Source of the DNA: Quadrisphaera sp. INWT6
GTDB taxonomy: Bacteria; Actinomycetota; Actinomycetes; Actinomycetales; Quadrisphaeraceae
DNA length: 64,000 bases
Direction: 5' to 3'
Assembly (NCBI RefSeq): GCF_015390235.1
Contig: NZ_VUOH01000004.1
Span: 124,001 to 188,000 of the forward strand
Shown: positions 1-7,676 of the stretch, in pieces
Layout of the letters: the number at the start of each line of letters is the position of its first letter
Position numbering within the stretch: position 1 is the stretch's first letter
The notes under the pieces: generated by a model
What the model was told of the DNA's origin: nothing
What the model saw: only the letters and a program-made list of their open reading frames with translations
Database searches by the model: none
Position numbers and translations under genes: made by a program

Positions 1-252
1 CCAGGGCTTGAAGTCGTACCCGAAGGTCGACAGGTCGGAGTCGGAGCGCACCCCGGGGTAGCGGAACAGGTCCCACGTGCCGCCGGAAGCGCCGCGCGCC
101 TCGAGGATCGCGAACGAGGTACCGGGCAGGTCGGTGGCGAGGTAGCGCCCCGCGCCGATGCCGGAGATGCCGGCACCGATGACGACGACGTCGAGGTGCT
201 CGAGCGCGTGCTGCGGTGCGGACGGTCGTGCGGTGGCTCCCACTCGGCCCAT
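1..252 (-). CDS. FAD-dependent monooxygenase, Baeyer-Villiger/EthA type (N-terminal part only)
   Basis: Reading from an ATG at 252 toward the window edge gives 84 codons without a stop; the rest of the gene lies outside. A dinucleotide-binding fold opens with GAGISG (residues 26-31) after a beta strand of valines, followed by the acidic end of the second strand (ILEAR) and [17 protein letters not shown], a block characteristic of flavin monooxygenases of the cyclohexanone/EthA group. These enzymes use FAD and NADPH to insert oxygen into ketones or oxidise sulphur compounds. The upstream protease gene ends 28 bp before this start on the same strand, so the two may be cotranscribed. Substrate cannot be inferred. 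Confidence 0.85.
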   Translation of the reverse strand, partial: MGRVGATARPSAPQHALEHLDVVVIGAGISGIGAGRYLATDLPGTSFAILEARGASGGTWDLFRYPGVRSDSDLSTFGYDFKPW

Positions 253-280
253 CGTGCGCGCCCGACCTGGGCGCCGCCCC

Positions 281-1129
281 TCAGGGGGTGGCGAGGTCCT
301 CGACGCAGGGACCGGCACCCGTCGCCGCCAGACCGGCCAGGTCACCGGCGGCGGGCTCGGTGACCTCGGGGTTGTCCTCGGCGAACATCAGCTGGGTCGG
401 GTCGTCGACGTGGTCGAGCCCCACGAGGTGGCCGAGCTCGTGCAGGACGACGGCGCGCACCTGCGCCTCGCCGTCAGGTCCCTCGAGGATGTCGCTGAGG
501 TCCGGGCCGTCGAGCATCACGTCTCCGCTGACGTAGGAGCTGCGCCCCTCGGAGCCGGTGTACGCCTGGCTCCCCGCCAGCCCGACGGTGTCGCCGGCGA
601 GGTCGGGGATCGCGGCGTCGTCGGTCCACGCGATGAGCACCGGCGCCCACGCGTCGTCGCCGTACGCGGCGAGCTGCGCCTCGCGCTCGGGGTCGGGGAC
701 CTCGTCGGTGGGGCCCTCGTCGGTGAAGGTGAGGCCGGTGTCCGCGGCGATGACGTTGACCGCCTGCTGGACCAGCTCCTCGACGCCGTCGGGTGCGCCG
801 GTGAGGTGGGTGACGTACCGGACGGGCCGGCACGGGCTGTAGGTGATCGGTGCGCCGGTCGTCTCGTCCGTCTCAAGCACGGCGTAGCCGGCCGGGTCGG
901 TGCTCGTCGCCGACCCGGGTGCCGCGTCGCCCGTGGTGCCGCCCGGCGCGTCAGCGGCCGGCGCCGAGGTGGTGAGGGTGGTGGCGGGCCCGGCCTCGAC
1001 GGAGCCCGTGGTGGCGAAGCACCCGCCGAGCACCAGCGAGGAGGTCAGCGCGAGGACGGCGGCAGCGGCGCCGCAAGCGGGGCTCACGCCCGGAGCCTCC
1101 CACGGCGCCGCTGACCGCCGGACCGTCAC
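281..1129 (-). CDS. Secreted lipoprotein, matrixin-like zinc metalloprotease
   Basis: 282 residues with a GTG start. An N-terminal hydrophobic segment ends in the lipobox LGGC (Cys37), so the protein should be lipid-anchored outside the membrane. The sequence [11 protein letters not shown] at residues 230-240 is the extended zinc-binding motif of metzincin/matrixin peptidases: three His ligands and the catalytic Glu231; a Met (QLMF) follows as in the Met-turn. The start codon overlaps the stop of the upstream Excalibur gene as GTGA, which implies translational coupling. Target protein is unknown. Confidence 0.8.
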   Translation of the reverse strand: MTVRRSAAPWEAPGVSPACGAAAAVLALTSSLVLGGCFATTGSVEAGPATTLTTSAPAADAPGGTTGDAAPGSATSTDPAGYAVLETDETTGAPITYSPCRPVRYVTHLTGAPDGVEELVQQAVNVIAADTGLTFTDEGPTDEVPDPEREAQLAAYGDDAWAPVLIAWTDDAAIPDLAGDTVGLAGSQAYTGSEGRSSYVSGDVMLDGPDLSDILEGPDGEAQVRAVVLHELGHLVGLDHVDDPTQLMFAEDNPEVTEPAAGDLAGLAATGAGPCVEDLATP

Positions 1130-1929
1130 TCGCAGCCGACCCCGTCACCGTCGCGGTCGAGCTTGCGGCTGTAGCCGGGGTCACCGGCGTGGACGGGGGC
1201 GGCTCCCGCGGCGCGGGCGGCGCTGCAGTTGGCGAAGTACGTCGACGAGCTGGCGGGGGCCTCGCGGGTGGAGGCAGCGCTCTCGCCGGAGGTCCCGCTG
1301 CTGCGCGACGTCGACGTCGACGTCGATCCGGACCCCGAACCCGACCCCGACGCCTTGGCGGCGCCCTTCGCCGCTGCCTGCGCCGCGGTCAGCTGCTGCT
1401 GCAGCTCCGCCACCTGTGCTGCGGCGTCGGTGGCGGCGGTCTGGGCGCCGTCGAGGGCTGACTCGGCCCGCTCCTGGGCGCGCACCGCGTCCTGAGCGGC
1501 CTGCTGGGCAGCTGTCAGCTGGGTCTGGGCGTCCGCAGCGGCTGCCTCCGACCGCTCGGCGCGCTGCGTCGCGGCGTCCGCGCGCTGCTCAGCAGCCGCG
1601 GTACCGGCCGACCCACCGACCGCTCCGACGCCGATGCCCAGCACCACCGCCGCCAGCCCCGAGGCGGCGGCCACCGCCAGGTACTTGCGCTTGCGCCACC
1701 TGCGCGGGGCCTGCTGGTCGCCACGCGGGGGCTGCCCGCTGCTGCCCGGGGTGGTGAAGACGGAGGGGGCGGCGTCCACGGCGGTCCGGCGCGGCACCGG
1801 CACCGTCCGGGCGGTGGGGTCGGCCAGCCGCGCGGCGCCGCGGCCCGCGCTGTACGGAGCTCGGGGCGCTGTCCCCAGATCGGTGGTGTGCTCGTCCACG
1901 TCGTCCCCCTGCAGCTCCGTCGCCGTCAC
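1126..1929 (-). CDS. Membrane-anchored coiled-coil protein with C-terminal Excalibur domain
   Basis: 267 residues. A Pro/Arg-rich cytoplasmic stretch is followed by one membrane span (around residues 85-108), a long Ala/Gln/Glu-rich segment with heptad character predicted to be coiled coil, a Ser/Gly linker, and at the C-terminus an Excalibur calcium-binding domain: two Cys residues and the EF-hand-like loop [10 protein letters not shown]. Excalibur domains are found on secreted actinobacterial and firmicute proteins. The GTG at 1929 lies 5 nt after a TAGCGT box, consistent with a leaderless message. It is coupled to the metalloprotease gene by a GTGA overlap, suggesting a shared extracellular role. 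Confidence 0.75.
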   Translation of the reverse strand: MTATELQGDDVDEHTTDLGTAPRAPYSAGRGAARLADPTARTVPVPRRTAVDAAPSVFTTPGSSGQPPRGDQQAPRRWRKRKYLAVAAASGLAAVVLGIGVGAVGGSAGTAAAEQRADAATQRAERSEAAAADAQTQLTAAQQAAQDAVRAQERAESALDGAQTAATDAAAQVAELQQQLTAAQAAAKGAAKASGSGSGSGSTSTSTSRSSGTSGESAASTREAPASSSTYFANCSAARAAGAAPVHAGDPGYSRKLDRDGDGVGCE

Positions 1930-1934
1930 CGGCG

Positions 1935-1940
1935 ACGCTA
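1935..1940 (-). promoter_or_regulatory. -10 box (TAGCGT) of a leaderless promoter
   Basis: TAGCGT fits the actinobacterial TANNNT -10 hexamer and is separated by 5 nt from the GTG of the Excalibur gene, so transcription would begin at or beside the start codon. No clear -35 box is visible. Confidence 0.5.
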
Positions 1941-2030
1941 GGCGGGCCGTGACGAGGGCCGGGCCAGGCGCGCCGGGTGTCCTCCGGGTGGGAGGGGAAC
2001 GCGTCTGCGTCGCCGGCTGTTGCCTCCGGC

Positions 2031-2744
2031 ATGAGCACTGCGCCCACCAGCCCCAGCCCGACCGCCAGCACCGCCAGCCCCGTCGGGATCATCGGCGCAG
2101 GTCGCATCGGTTCGGCCGTCGCCCAGCTCGCCGTCGACGCGGGCCTCGACGTCGTCATCGCCAACTCCCGCGGTCCCGAGACGCTGGCCGACCTCGTCGC
2201 CGAGCTGGGCCCGAAGGCCCGTGCCGCGACGGCGACCGAGGCGGCGCAGGCCGGTCATGTCATCGTCCTGACCATCCCGCTGAAGGCGACGACCGACGTC
2301 GACCCGGCGCCGCTGGCCGGCAAGGTCGTCCTCGACACCGGCAACTACTACCCGCAGCGCGACGGGCAGGTCGCCGCCCTCGACGACGGGTCCACCACCT
2401 CGAGCGCGCTCACCCAGCAGCACCTCGCCGGCTCGGCCGTGGTGAAGGCGTTCAACAACATCTACTCCGAGTCGCTGCGGTCGCTGGCCCGCCCCACCGG
2501 TGACGCCGAGCGCACCGCGCTGCCGGTCTTCGGGGACGACGACGCCGCCAAGGCCACGGCCGCGCGCTTCCTCGACACCCTCGGCTACGACGTCGTCGAC
2601 GGTGGCGACCTGGCCGAGAGCTGGCGCTCCGAGCCCGGTCGCCCGGCGTACGGCTGGCCGTACGCCGACGGTGAGGACTTCACCACCGCGAAGCCGGGCC
2701 CCGCCGACGCGGTCCGCGAGGCGCTGGCCCGCGCCCAGCGCTGA
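2031..2744 (+). CDS. NADPH-dependent F420 reductase-like oxidoreductase (paralogue 1)
   Basis: 237 residues. After a Ser/Thr/Pro-rich start comes GIIGAGRIGSAVAQ (GxGxxG at 22-27), then the NADP-phosphate-binding strand and loop IANSRGPETL, and conserved VVLDTGNYYPQRDG and KAFNNIYSESL, as in the F420-dependent NADP reductase/ProC-like family. Such proteins move hydride between NADP and F420 or a related cofactor. The ATG at 2031 is preferred because upstream codons give unnatural sequence. A close paralogue lies at 7677-8420, with near-identical DNA over several stretches, so one is a duplicate of the other. Confidence 0.85.
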   Translation: MSTAPTSPSPTASTASPVGIIGAGRIGSAVAQLAVDAGLDVVIANSRGPETLADLVAELGPKARAATATEAAQAGHVIVLTIPLKATTDVDPAPLAGKVVLDTGNYYPQRDGQVAALDDGSTTSSALTQQHLAGSAVVKAFNNIYSESLRSLARPTGDAERTALPVFGDDDAAKATAARFLDTLGYDVVDGGDLAESWRSEPGRPAYGWPYADGEDFTTAKPGPADAVREALARAQR

Positions 2745-2785
2745 CGGGGCCCAGAGCGCTGACCGGACCCAGAGCGCTGACCGCG
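2734..2785. repeat. Short tandem repeat, 18-bp unit, three copies
   Basis: The unit CCCAGAGCGCTGACCGGA occurs at 2750-2767 and again at 2768-2785 with two changes; a first copy lacking two bases overlaps the end of the oxidoreductase gene at 2734. Each unit carries the palindrome AGCGCT. The repeat fills most of the gap before the next gene. Confidence 0.65.
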
Positions 2786-2806
2786 CCGGGCGCCGACGAT
2801 CGTGCC

Positions 2807-3388
2807 GTGAGCACGCCTCCGCCGCCGTGGACCTGCCGGCTCCGCGCTGTCGTCGTCCCCGCGCTGCTGCGCACGCCAGGGCGGGGCGCCTCGGGCCTGC
2901 GGGCGGGGGGCTTCGCCGTCGTCGACTACGCCGACACCCCGGTGGGTCCCTACCGCGAAGCGCTGACGGCGGTCGCGCTCAGCGCCCGTGCCGGGTGGGT
3001 GCCGTGGATGGTCGTCGACAGCGCCACCTCCCGGGAGGGTGGCCGGGAGCACTGGGGGCTGCCGAAGGAGCTGGCGACGATCGACGCCGCCTGGTCCGCC
3101 GCAGGTGACCTCGTCGCGGGCCGGGTGCTCGTCGACGGGACCGACGTCCGGGTGCGGTCCCGCACCGCCGGGCAGGTCCACGGGGGCCTGCCCGTCCGCC
3201 TGGGCGCGCAGCTCCGCCAGCCGGGGCGCGGCCCGGCGCCGGTGCGCTTCACCGGTCGGGTGCGGCCCGCCGTCGTCGTCCTGGTCGGCGAGCCGCCCGA
3301 GGCCGTGCGCCCCGGCCGTCGCGTCGGCGTCGCCCTCGAGGGCGAGATGTGGATCGGTGCGCCGCTGGTCAGCGACGGGCGTCAGTGA
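2807..3388 (+). CDS. Acetoacetate decarboxylase-like protein
   Basis: 193 residues, GTG start. The sequence FAVVDYADTPVGPYREAL, the PWMVVDSATSREGGREHWGLPKELA block (a basic residue in the WGLPKEL segment) and the C-terminal GEMWIG match the acetoacetate decarboxylase superfamily (beta-barrel), in which a lysine can act through a Schiff base. Many actinobacterial members lack proven decarboxylase activity. Its stop overlaps the stop of the convergent dehydrogenase by 7 bp. A GACGAT sequence lies 6 nt before the start, a weak leaderless promoter. Confidence 0.65.
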   Translation: MSTPPPPWTCRLRAVVVPALLRTPGRGASGLRAGGFAVVDYADTPVGPYREALTAVALSARAGWVPWMVVDSATSREGGREHWGLPKELATIDAAWSAAGDLVAGRVLVDGTDVRVRSRTAGQVHGGLPVRLGAQLRQPGRGPAPVRFTGRVRPAVVVLVGEPPEAVRPGRRVGVALEGEMWIGAPLVSDGRQ

Positions 3389-4401
3389 CGGGCAGCCGCG
3401 ACCAGCTGCTCGCTGACGTCCCACAGGCGGCGGGCTGCCACCGGGTCGAGAGCGTGCGGCACGACGCCGTGGATGCCCTGGACGCGCTCGACCACCTCCG
3501 CCTCCCGGCAGTCCTCGAAGTAGCGCCCGCCCACACCCGCCACCAGGGCAGAGGTGGCCAGGAACACCGACGTCGCCGCCCCCTGCTCGGTGGTCTTCAT
3601 GTGGAACGCGCCGGACGCCTCCGCCTGCTGCAGCTGCGCCTCCGCCGCTGCCCGCTGCTGCGCCGACCAGTGGCGCTGCAGCGGCGTCCAGATGCCACCG
3701 GGCATCAGGGAGTTGGCGGTGACGCCCTCGCCCGACCATCGGCGCGTCAGCTCGACGGCGAACAGCGCGTTGGCCGTCTTCGACTGCCCGTACGCCAGGC
3801 CCGGGTCGTAGGGGCGGCGCTCGAACATCAGGTCGTCGAAGACCACCGGCGACGCGGCGTGCCCGCTGGAGGACACGACCACCACCCGCGCCTCGCTCCG
3901 CCCCTCGGCCCCCGCCGCCTCGGCAGCCCCCGCGGCGAGCGCCGCGTGGAGCCCCGTGGTGAGCGCGAAGTGCCCGAGGTGGTTGGTGCCGAGCTGCAGC
4001 TCCCACCCCTGGGCGGTGGTGGTGTGTGGTGCGTCCATCACCCCCGCGTTGGCGACCAGCACGTGCAGGGGCCGCGCACCCCAGCGGGCGGTGAAGGCGT
4101 CGATGGAGGCCAGATCGGCCAGGTCGAGCACCTCGACGGCGGGAGCGGGGACGCCCCTGCGTCCGGCCTGCTCGAGCGAGGCGGCGATGTCGGCGGCGGT
4201 CCGCTCGCCGGCAGCGGCGTCGCGGACCGCGAGCACCACCTCGGCGCCCGCGTGCGCCAGCGCCCGCGCCGTCTCGACCCCGATGCCCGAGGCGGCGCCG
4301 GTGACGACGGCGCGGCGGCCGGAGAGGTCGACGCCGTCGACCACCTCCAGGGCGGTGCTGCGGCTGGAGAAGGGGCTCGTGATGCGTCCTGGGGTGCTCA
4401 T
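3382..4401 (-). CDS. Short-chain dehydrogenase/reductase, retinol dehydrogenase-like
   Basis: 339 residues. TGAASGIG is the cofactor loop, NAG(V) follows beta strand 4, and YGQSK is the catalytic Tyr-x-x-x-Lys, so all key SDR residues are present. The C-terminal half resembles the WW-domain oxidoreductase/retinol dehydrogenase group. Start ATG 4401 is set by a TACGGT box 7 nt upstream. A perfect 20-bp palindrome overlaps that box and sits between this gene and a divergent TetR gene, so this dehydrogenase is the probable regulated target. Substrate unknown. Confidence 0.85.
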   Translation of the reverse strand: MSTPGRITSPFSSRSTALEVVDGVDLSGRRAVVTGAASGIGVETARALAHAGAEVVLAVRDAAAGERTAADIAASLEQAGRRGVPAPAVEVLDLADLASIDAFTARWGARPLHVLVANAGVMDAPHTTTAQGWELQLGTNHLGHFALTTGLHAALAAGAAEAAGAEGRSEARVVVVSSSGHAASPVVFDDLMFERRPYDPGLAYGQSKTANALFAVELTRRWSGEGVTANSLMPGGIWTPLQRHWSAQQRAAAEAQLQQAEASGAFHMKTTEQGAATSVFLATSALVAGVGGRYFEDCREAEVVERVQGIHGVVPHALDPVAARRLWDVSEQLVAAARH

Positions 4402-4408
4402 GGCCACG

Positions 4409-4414
4409 ACCGTA
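4409..4414 (-). promoter_or_regulatory. -10 box (TACGGT) of the dehydrogenase promoter
   Basis: TACGGT lies 7 nt before the ATG at 4401, giving a leaderless arrangement. It overlaps the left arm of the palindrome at 4412-4431, so a bound repressor would block it directly. Confidence 0.55.
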
Positions 4415-4431
4415 ACCAACTAGTTGGTTAC
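4412..4431. promoter_or_regulatory. TetR-type operator, perfect 20-bp palindrome
   Basis: GTAACCAACTAGTTGGTTAC equals its own reverse complement. It fills the 38-bp gap between the divergent dehydrogenase and TetR genes, 8 bp from the TetR start and 10 bp from the dehydrogenase start. Its AT-richness stands out. Inference: the TetR protein binds here and controls both genes. Confidence 0.75.
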
Positions 4432-4439
4432 TCGCTAGT

Positions 4440-5018
4440 GTGGCCGGCGTGAGAGACGGGGACGCCAGCAGGCGCCGGCTGCTCGACGCGGCCGCCGCGG
4501 AGTTCGGCGAGCACGGGTTCGCCGGTGCGCGGGTCGACCGCATCGCCGCGGCGTCGGGCGTGAACAAGCAGCAGATGTACTCGTGGCACGGCTCCAAGGA
4601 CGGGCTGTTCGACGCCGTCTTCGACGACCAGCTGGAGCGCATCGTCGACGTCGTCCCCTTCGACGCGCTCGACCTGCCCGGCTACGCCGTGCGCCTGTAC
4701 GACGAGTACGTCCGCGAGCCCGCGCTGATCCGCCTCACCAGCTGGAACCGCCTCGAGCGCGTGCCGCGCGGCGACCTCCTGCGCGGGCACGCCCACCTCG
4801 CGCAGCCCAAGCTCGACGCGATCGCCGCAGCGCAGGAGCGGGGGCTCGTCGTCGCCGACCTGCTCCCGGCGGAGGTCTACTCGATGGTCATCGCGCTGGC
4901 CGGCACCTGGTCGCCCGTGAGCGGCACCTTCACCGCCTCGTCGCAGGACGACGACGCCGACCACGAGCGGCGTCGCGCGGCGCTCCGCCTGGCGGTGCGG
5001 CGGACGCTCGTCCCCTGA
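4440..5018 (+). CDS. TetR-family transcriptional regulator
   Basis: 192 residues, GTG start. Residues 10-60 form a TetR N-terminal helix-turn-helix (RRRLLDAAAAEFGEHGFAGARV, then IAAASGVNKQQMYSWHGSKDGLFDAV), and the remainder is a ligand-binding C-terminal domain of the usual size (TetR_C-like, with the W and P pattern of the TetR 17 kDa type). The gene is divergent from the SDR gene with a palindromic operator between, the classical layout of a self-regulating TetR repressor and its enzyme target. Confidence 0.85.
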   Translation: MAGVRDGDASRRRLLDAAAAEFGEHGFAGARVDRIAAASGVNKQQMYSWHGSKDGLFDAVFDDQLERIVDVVPFDALDLPGYAVRLYDEYVREPALIRLTSWNRLERVPRGDLLRGHAHLAQPKLDAIAAAQERGLVVADLLPAEVYSMVIALAGTWSPVSGTFTASSQDDDADHERRRAALRLAVRRTLVP

Positions 5019-5021
5019 CGC

Positions 5022-5046
5022 CCCTCCTGCCCGGGCACCAGGAGGG
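5022..5046. terminator. Bidirectional terminator hairpin
   Basis: CCCTCCTG and CAGGAGGG form an 8-bp perfect stem around a 9-nt loop, between the convergent TetR and UDG-like genes. No T-run follows, which is usual at this GC content. Confidence 0.55.
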
Positions 5047-5067
5047 CTCGGCCCGCTCCGGCGCGGC

Positions 5068-5688
5068 TCAGCGCAGGGCGTCGGCGGCGCTGGCGTAGAC
5101 CGCGGCCATGCGGCGCAGACGGCTCGCCCGGTGCTGGGCGAGCGCGGCGTCCTCGGTGGAGAAGGTCCCCTCGACCCGGATGCCGGGCGGCAGCGCCGTC
5201 CCGGCGGCGGCGAGCGCGTCCCACACCGGCTCGACCTCCCGGCCGTGCAGCACCACCACGCGCAGCCGCGGCAAGAGGTCGACGACGCGCGCCAGCACCA
5301 GCCGCCCGGCCTTCGCGTCGGCGGCGCTGAGCGGCTGCTCCGGGTCGACGGCCCACGGCACGGCGTTCCAGGGCAGCACCAGTGCCGGGTCGATGCCCGC
5401 GGCGGTGAGCAGGCCGTGGAGCCGCTCCGAGCCGCCGTCGTCGCCCTCGACCGACAGCAGCGGCTCCCCGTCCGTCGTCCCGGCCGGGCCTGCGGGGGCG
5501 GGGGCGGGCGCGGGGGACCGGTGCACCACCAGCAGCCGCGCCTCGACGCCCAGCGACGTCGGCGCGACGTGCGGGACGGTGCGGCCCGGGTGCTGGGCGC
5601 GCAGCTCGTCGACCAGGTCAGCGAACGGGGCGACGTGCGGGTCGCGCACGCGGGCCGCCAGGTCGGCGCGGACGCCGGGGTCGCTCAT
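5068..5688 (-). CDS. Uracil-DNA glycosylase-like superfamily protein
   Basis: 206 residues from the ATG at 5688. The order of motifs fits the UDG fold: ARLLVVHRSP, then a loop ending SVEGDDGGSERLHGLL, LPWNAVPW, and LRVVVLHGREVEPVWDA, resembling the family-4-like superfamily often annotated as uracil-DNA glycosylase in actinobacteria. Iron-sulphur ligands are not seen, so catalytic type is uncertain. A TAGCGT box at 5709-5714 lies 8 nt before an in-frame GTG at 5700, so a four-residue longer leaderless product is possible. It would act in base-excision repair if active. Confidence 0.6.
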   Translation of the reverse strand: MSDPGVRADLAARVRDPHVAPFADLVDELRAQHPGRTVPHVAPTSLGVEARLLVVHRSPAPAPAPAGPAGTTDGEPLLSVEGDDGGSERLHGLLTAAGIDPALVLPWNAVPWAVDPEQPLSAADAKAGRLVLARVVDLLPRLRVVVLHGREVEPVWDALAAAGTALPPGIRVEGTFSTEDAALAQHRASRLRRMAAVYASAADALR

Positions 5689-5708
5689 CGCTCGGGGCAC
5701 GGACCACC

Positions 5709-5714
5709 ACGCTA
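5709..5714 (-). promoter_or_regulatory. -10 box (TAGCGT) upstream of the UDG-like gene
   Basis: TAGCGT lies 8 nt before a GTG (5700) in frame with the UDG-like protein and 20 nt before the ATG at 5688. Confidence 0.4.
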
Positions 5715-5743
5715 GCGGCCCGTTTACCGGCACCGCAGCACCG

Positions 5744-5803
5744 GAGCAGGCGGTGGAGCAGGCGGTGGGGCAGGGAGTGGAGCAGGGGCTGGGGCAAGAG
5801 GCG
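5744..5803. repeat. 12-bp tandem repeat, five units
   Basis: Five consecutive 12-bp units: GAGCAGGCGGTG twice exactly (5744-5767), then GGGCAGGGAGTG, GAGCAGGGGCTG and GGGCAAGAGGCG. The array lies in the divergent intergenic region upstream of the diguanylate cyclase; in its frame the units would read as four-residue repeats of the EQAV type, without a good start codon before them. Confidence 0.7.
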
Positions 5804-5836
5804 GAGTCGTCGTGCACCCACCCCGAACGGGGGTCC

Positions 5837-7228
5837 GTGGAGTGCGCCGATCAAGCCCGACCGAGCGGGCGCCGATGGTTGGGTGTGCTGGTGATCACCG
5901 TCCTCGCCGCGCTCGTGCCCGCGCTGGCGGCCGGCGTCGCGGTGCGGGCGAGCCGGCGCGGGGGAGCGCTGCGCCGGCGGCTCCGGCTGGCGGCAGCCGG
6001 CTTCGGCCTCCTGTCGCTCGGGTTCGGTGGCTTCCACCTGCAGTGGTGGCTGGAGGGCTCGCCCCAGGTCCCGGCGGTCAGCGACCCCGTCCTCGCCCTG
6101 GGGTACCTGGTGCTGGTCGCCGCCTGGTGGCCCCACCTCCGCGGTGGCGGGCCGCTGAACGGTGCTCGTCGACGTGCGGCCCTCCTCGACGCGGCGCTGG
6201 TGGTGGTCGGCCCCGCGACCGTCGTCGCGGCCGTCGTCGTCGACCCGATGCTCCGGGGGCACGCGCTGCCGCACCTGGCGGTGCTGGTCCTGTACCCGCT
6301 GCTCGACCTCGCCCTGCTCACGTGCGTGGTCCACGCCGCCCTCACCGGGCTGCTGGGGCGGGTGCAGGCGGTGCTGTGGGCTGCCGGCGCCCTGGGGATG
6401 CTGCTCGGCGACTGCCTCTTCTTCCTGACCCTGCGCGCCACCGAGAGCCCTGCGCCGCTGGTGGCGTGTCTGCCCTACGGCCTCGCCCTGGCGAGCTCCG
6501 CCGCAGCCGCGGCGCTGCGCGGACCGGGCGAGGACGACGTCGCGCCGCTCCCCTGGGCGGTGCGCCCCGCGCCGGCCCCGCGCCGGCGGCTGGTGCTCGT
6601 CTCGGTCTCGTCGTGCCTGCCCGCGCTCGCGCTGGTGGTCGAGGGCGCGGCTGGCCTCGAGGTCGACTGGGCCGTGCTCGGTGGCGGCGCGCTGCTCACC
6701 GCCGTCCTCGCGGCCCTGCGCCTGCACTGGGCGCTCACCGCCAGCCAGGCCCAGGCCGAGGCGCTGGACCAGCTGGTGCGCATCGACGAGCTCACCGGGC
6801 TGCCCAACCGCCGGGAGCTGCTGCTCACCCTCCACACCGCTGTGGCCGACCCCGCGGCCGAGGTGGTGGTCGCGGTGCTCGACCTCGACCACTTCAAGCG
6901 CGTGAACGACACCGGGGGCCACGCCGCCGGAGACCGGCTGCTGCGCCAGGCGGCCCGGGCCTGGCAGGCGCACCTGCCGGCGACCGCCCGGCTGCACCGG
7001 TGGGGCGGTGAGGAGTTCGTGGTGGTCTTCCTCGACAGCTCACCGGTGGCGGCCGGCCTCGCCCTCGAGGCCGCCCGGGCGGCCACCCCGGCACCGCACA
7101 CGGTGTCGGTGGGGGTGGCCACCCGGCGCCCCGGCGAGCCGGCGGCCGAGCTGCTCGTGCGCGCCGACGACAACCTCTACCGCGCCAAGGCCGCCGGCCG
7201 CGACCGGCTCGTCAGCGAGGTGGGCTGA
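5837..7228 (+). CDS. Membrane-bound diguanylate cyclase (GGDEF domain)
   Basis: About 463 residues from a GTG at 5837; a GTG at 5885 is also possible. The N-terminal 280 residues form eight or nine hydrophobic spans rich in Leu/Ala/Val. A GGDEF domain follows, starting DELTGLPNRRELLL, with DLDHFKRVND and the signature GGEEF at about 390-394, an active variant, and ending in ADDNLYRAKAAGRDRL. It should make cyclic di-GMP at the inner face of the membrane in response to a signal sensed by the membrane part. No RxxD inhibitory site is obvious just before GGEEF. Its stop is 12 bp from the convergent cupin gene. Confidence 0.85.
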   Translation: MECADQARPSGRRWLGVLVITVLAALVPALAAGVAVRASRRGGALRRRLRLAAAGFGLLSLGFGGFHLQWWLEGSPQVPAVSDPVLALGYLVLVAAWWPHLRGGGPLNGARRRAALLDAALVVVGPATVVAAVVVDPMLRGHALPHLAVLVLYPLLDLALLTCVVHAALTGLLGRVQAVLWAAGALGMLLGDCLFFLTLRATESPAPLVACLPYGLALASSAAAAALRGPGEDDVAPLPWAVRPAPAPRRRLVLVSVSSCLPALALVVEGAAGLEVDWAVLGGGALLTAVLAALRLHWALTASQAQAEALDQLVRIDELTGLPNRRELLLTLHTAVADPAAEVVVAVLDLDHFKRVNDTGGHAAGDRLLRQAARAWQAHLPATARLHRWGGEEFVVVFLDSSPVAAGLALEAARAATPAPHTVSVGVATRRPGEPAAELLVRADDNLYRAKAAGRDRLVSEVG

Positions 7229-7240
7229 CCCGCCGCTGGG

Positions 7241-7591
7241 TCAGCTGCCCGCGGGCTCGTCGCGGCCGTGCACCTGCGCCGGCGGGTGCGTCGCCTCGAC
7301 GGCGGTGAACGCCTCAGTGATCTTGTAGGTGTGCACCGCCCCGCGGGGCACCACCCAGGAGTCGCCGGCGCTGAGCACCACGACCTGCCCCTCGCTGTGC
7401 AGCTCGGCGCTGCCCGAGACGACGTAGCCGACGGTCTCGTAGTCGCGGGCCACCTCCGGGTCGGGGTCGCTCGGCGGCTGCTCCTGCCACAGCCGCATGC
7501 TCACGCTCGTGCCGCTGGCGAGGTAGTGCTGGCCCAGCGCCCCCGTGGGGGAGCGGTCGCCGTCCACCTTGATGATCGTGCTGTCACCCAT
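7241..7591 (-). CDS. Small cupin-domain protein
   Basis: 116 residues. The sequence runs through a single conserved beta-barrel: SMRLWQEQPPS, then YETVGYVVSGSAELHSEGQVVVLSAGDSWVVPRGAVHTYKI, which contains the two cupin motifs, though the first His-x-His pair is replaced (YETVGYV), so metal binding may be weak or absent. Such proteins are often sugar- or small-molecule-binding sensors or isomerases. The ATG at 7591 is 7 nt from a TAGCGT box, a leaderless layout. It is divergent from the second F420-type oxidoreductase. Confidence 0.75.
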   Translation of the reverse strand: MGDSTIIKVDGDRSPTGALGQHYLASGTSVSMRLWQEQPPSDPDPEVARDYETVGYVVSGSAELHSEGQVVVLSAGDSWVVPRGAVHTYKITEAFTAVEATHPPAQVHGRDEPAGS

Positions 7592-7598
7592 GGCGACG

Positions 7599-7604
7599 AC
7601 GCTA
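7599..7604 (-). promoter_or_regulatory. -10 box (TAGCGT) of the cupin gene
   Basis: TAGCGT followed by 7 nt and ATG (7591): leaderless promoter pattern shared with many genes in the window. Confidence 0.55.
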
Positions 7605-7676
7605 GGTGCGCAGGCCGCCGCGCGCCTGCGGAGCGGGACGCGGAACACGCGGCGCCGCCGACCGGTTGCCCGAGGC

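Noticed and set aside
158..1114. Long plus-strand frame covering the metalloprotease and monooxygenase
   Set aside because: It is the mirror of the minus-strand genes: Arg/Gly/Val-rich, no motif, while the minus strand carries lipobox and HELGH.
2585..4642. 685-codon minus-strand frame near the SDR gene
   Set aside because: Reads across three real genes in a different frame and is Arg/Gly-rich.
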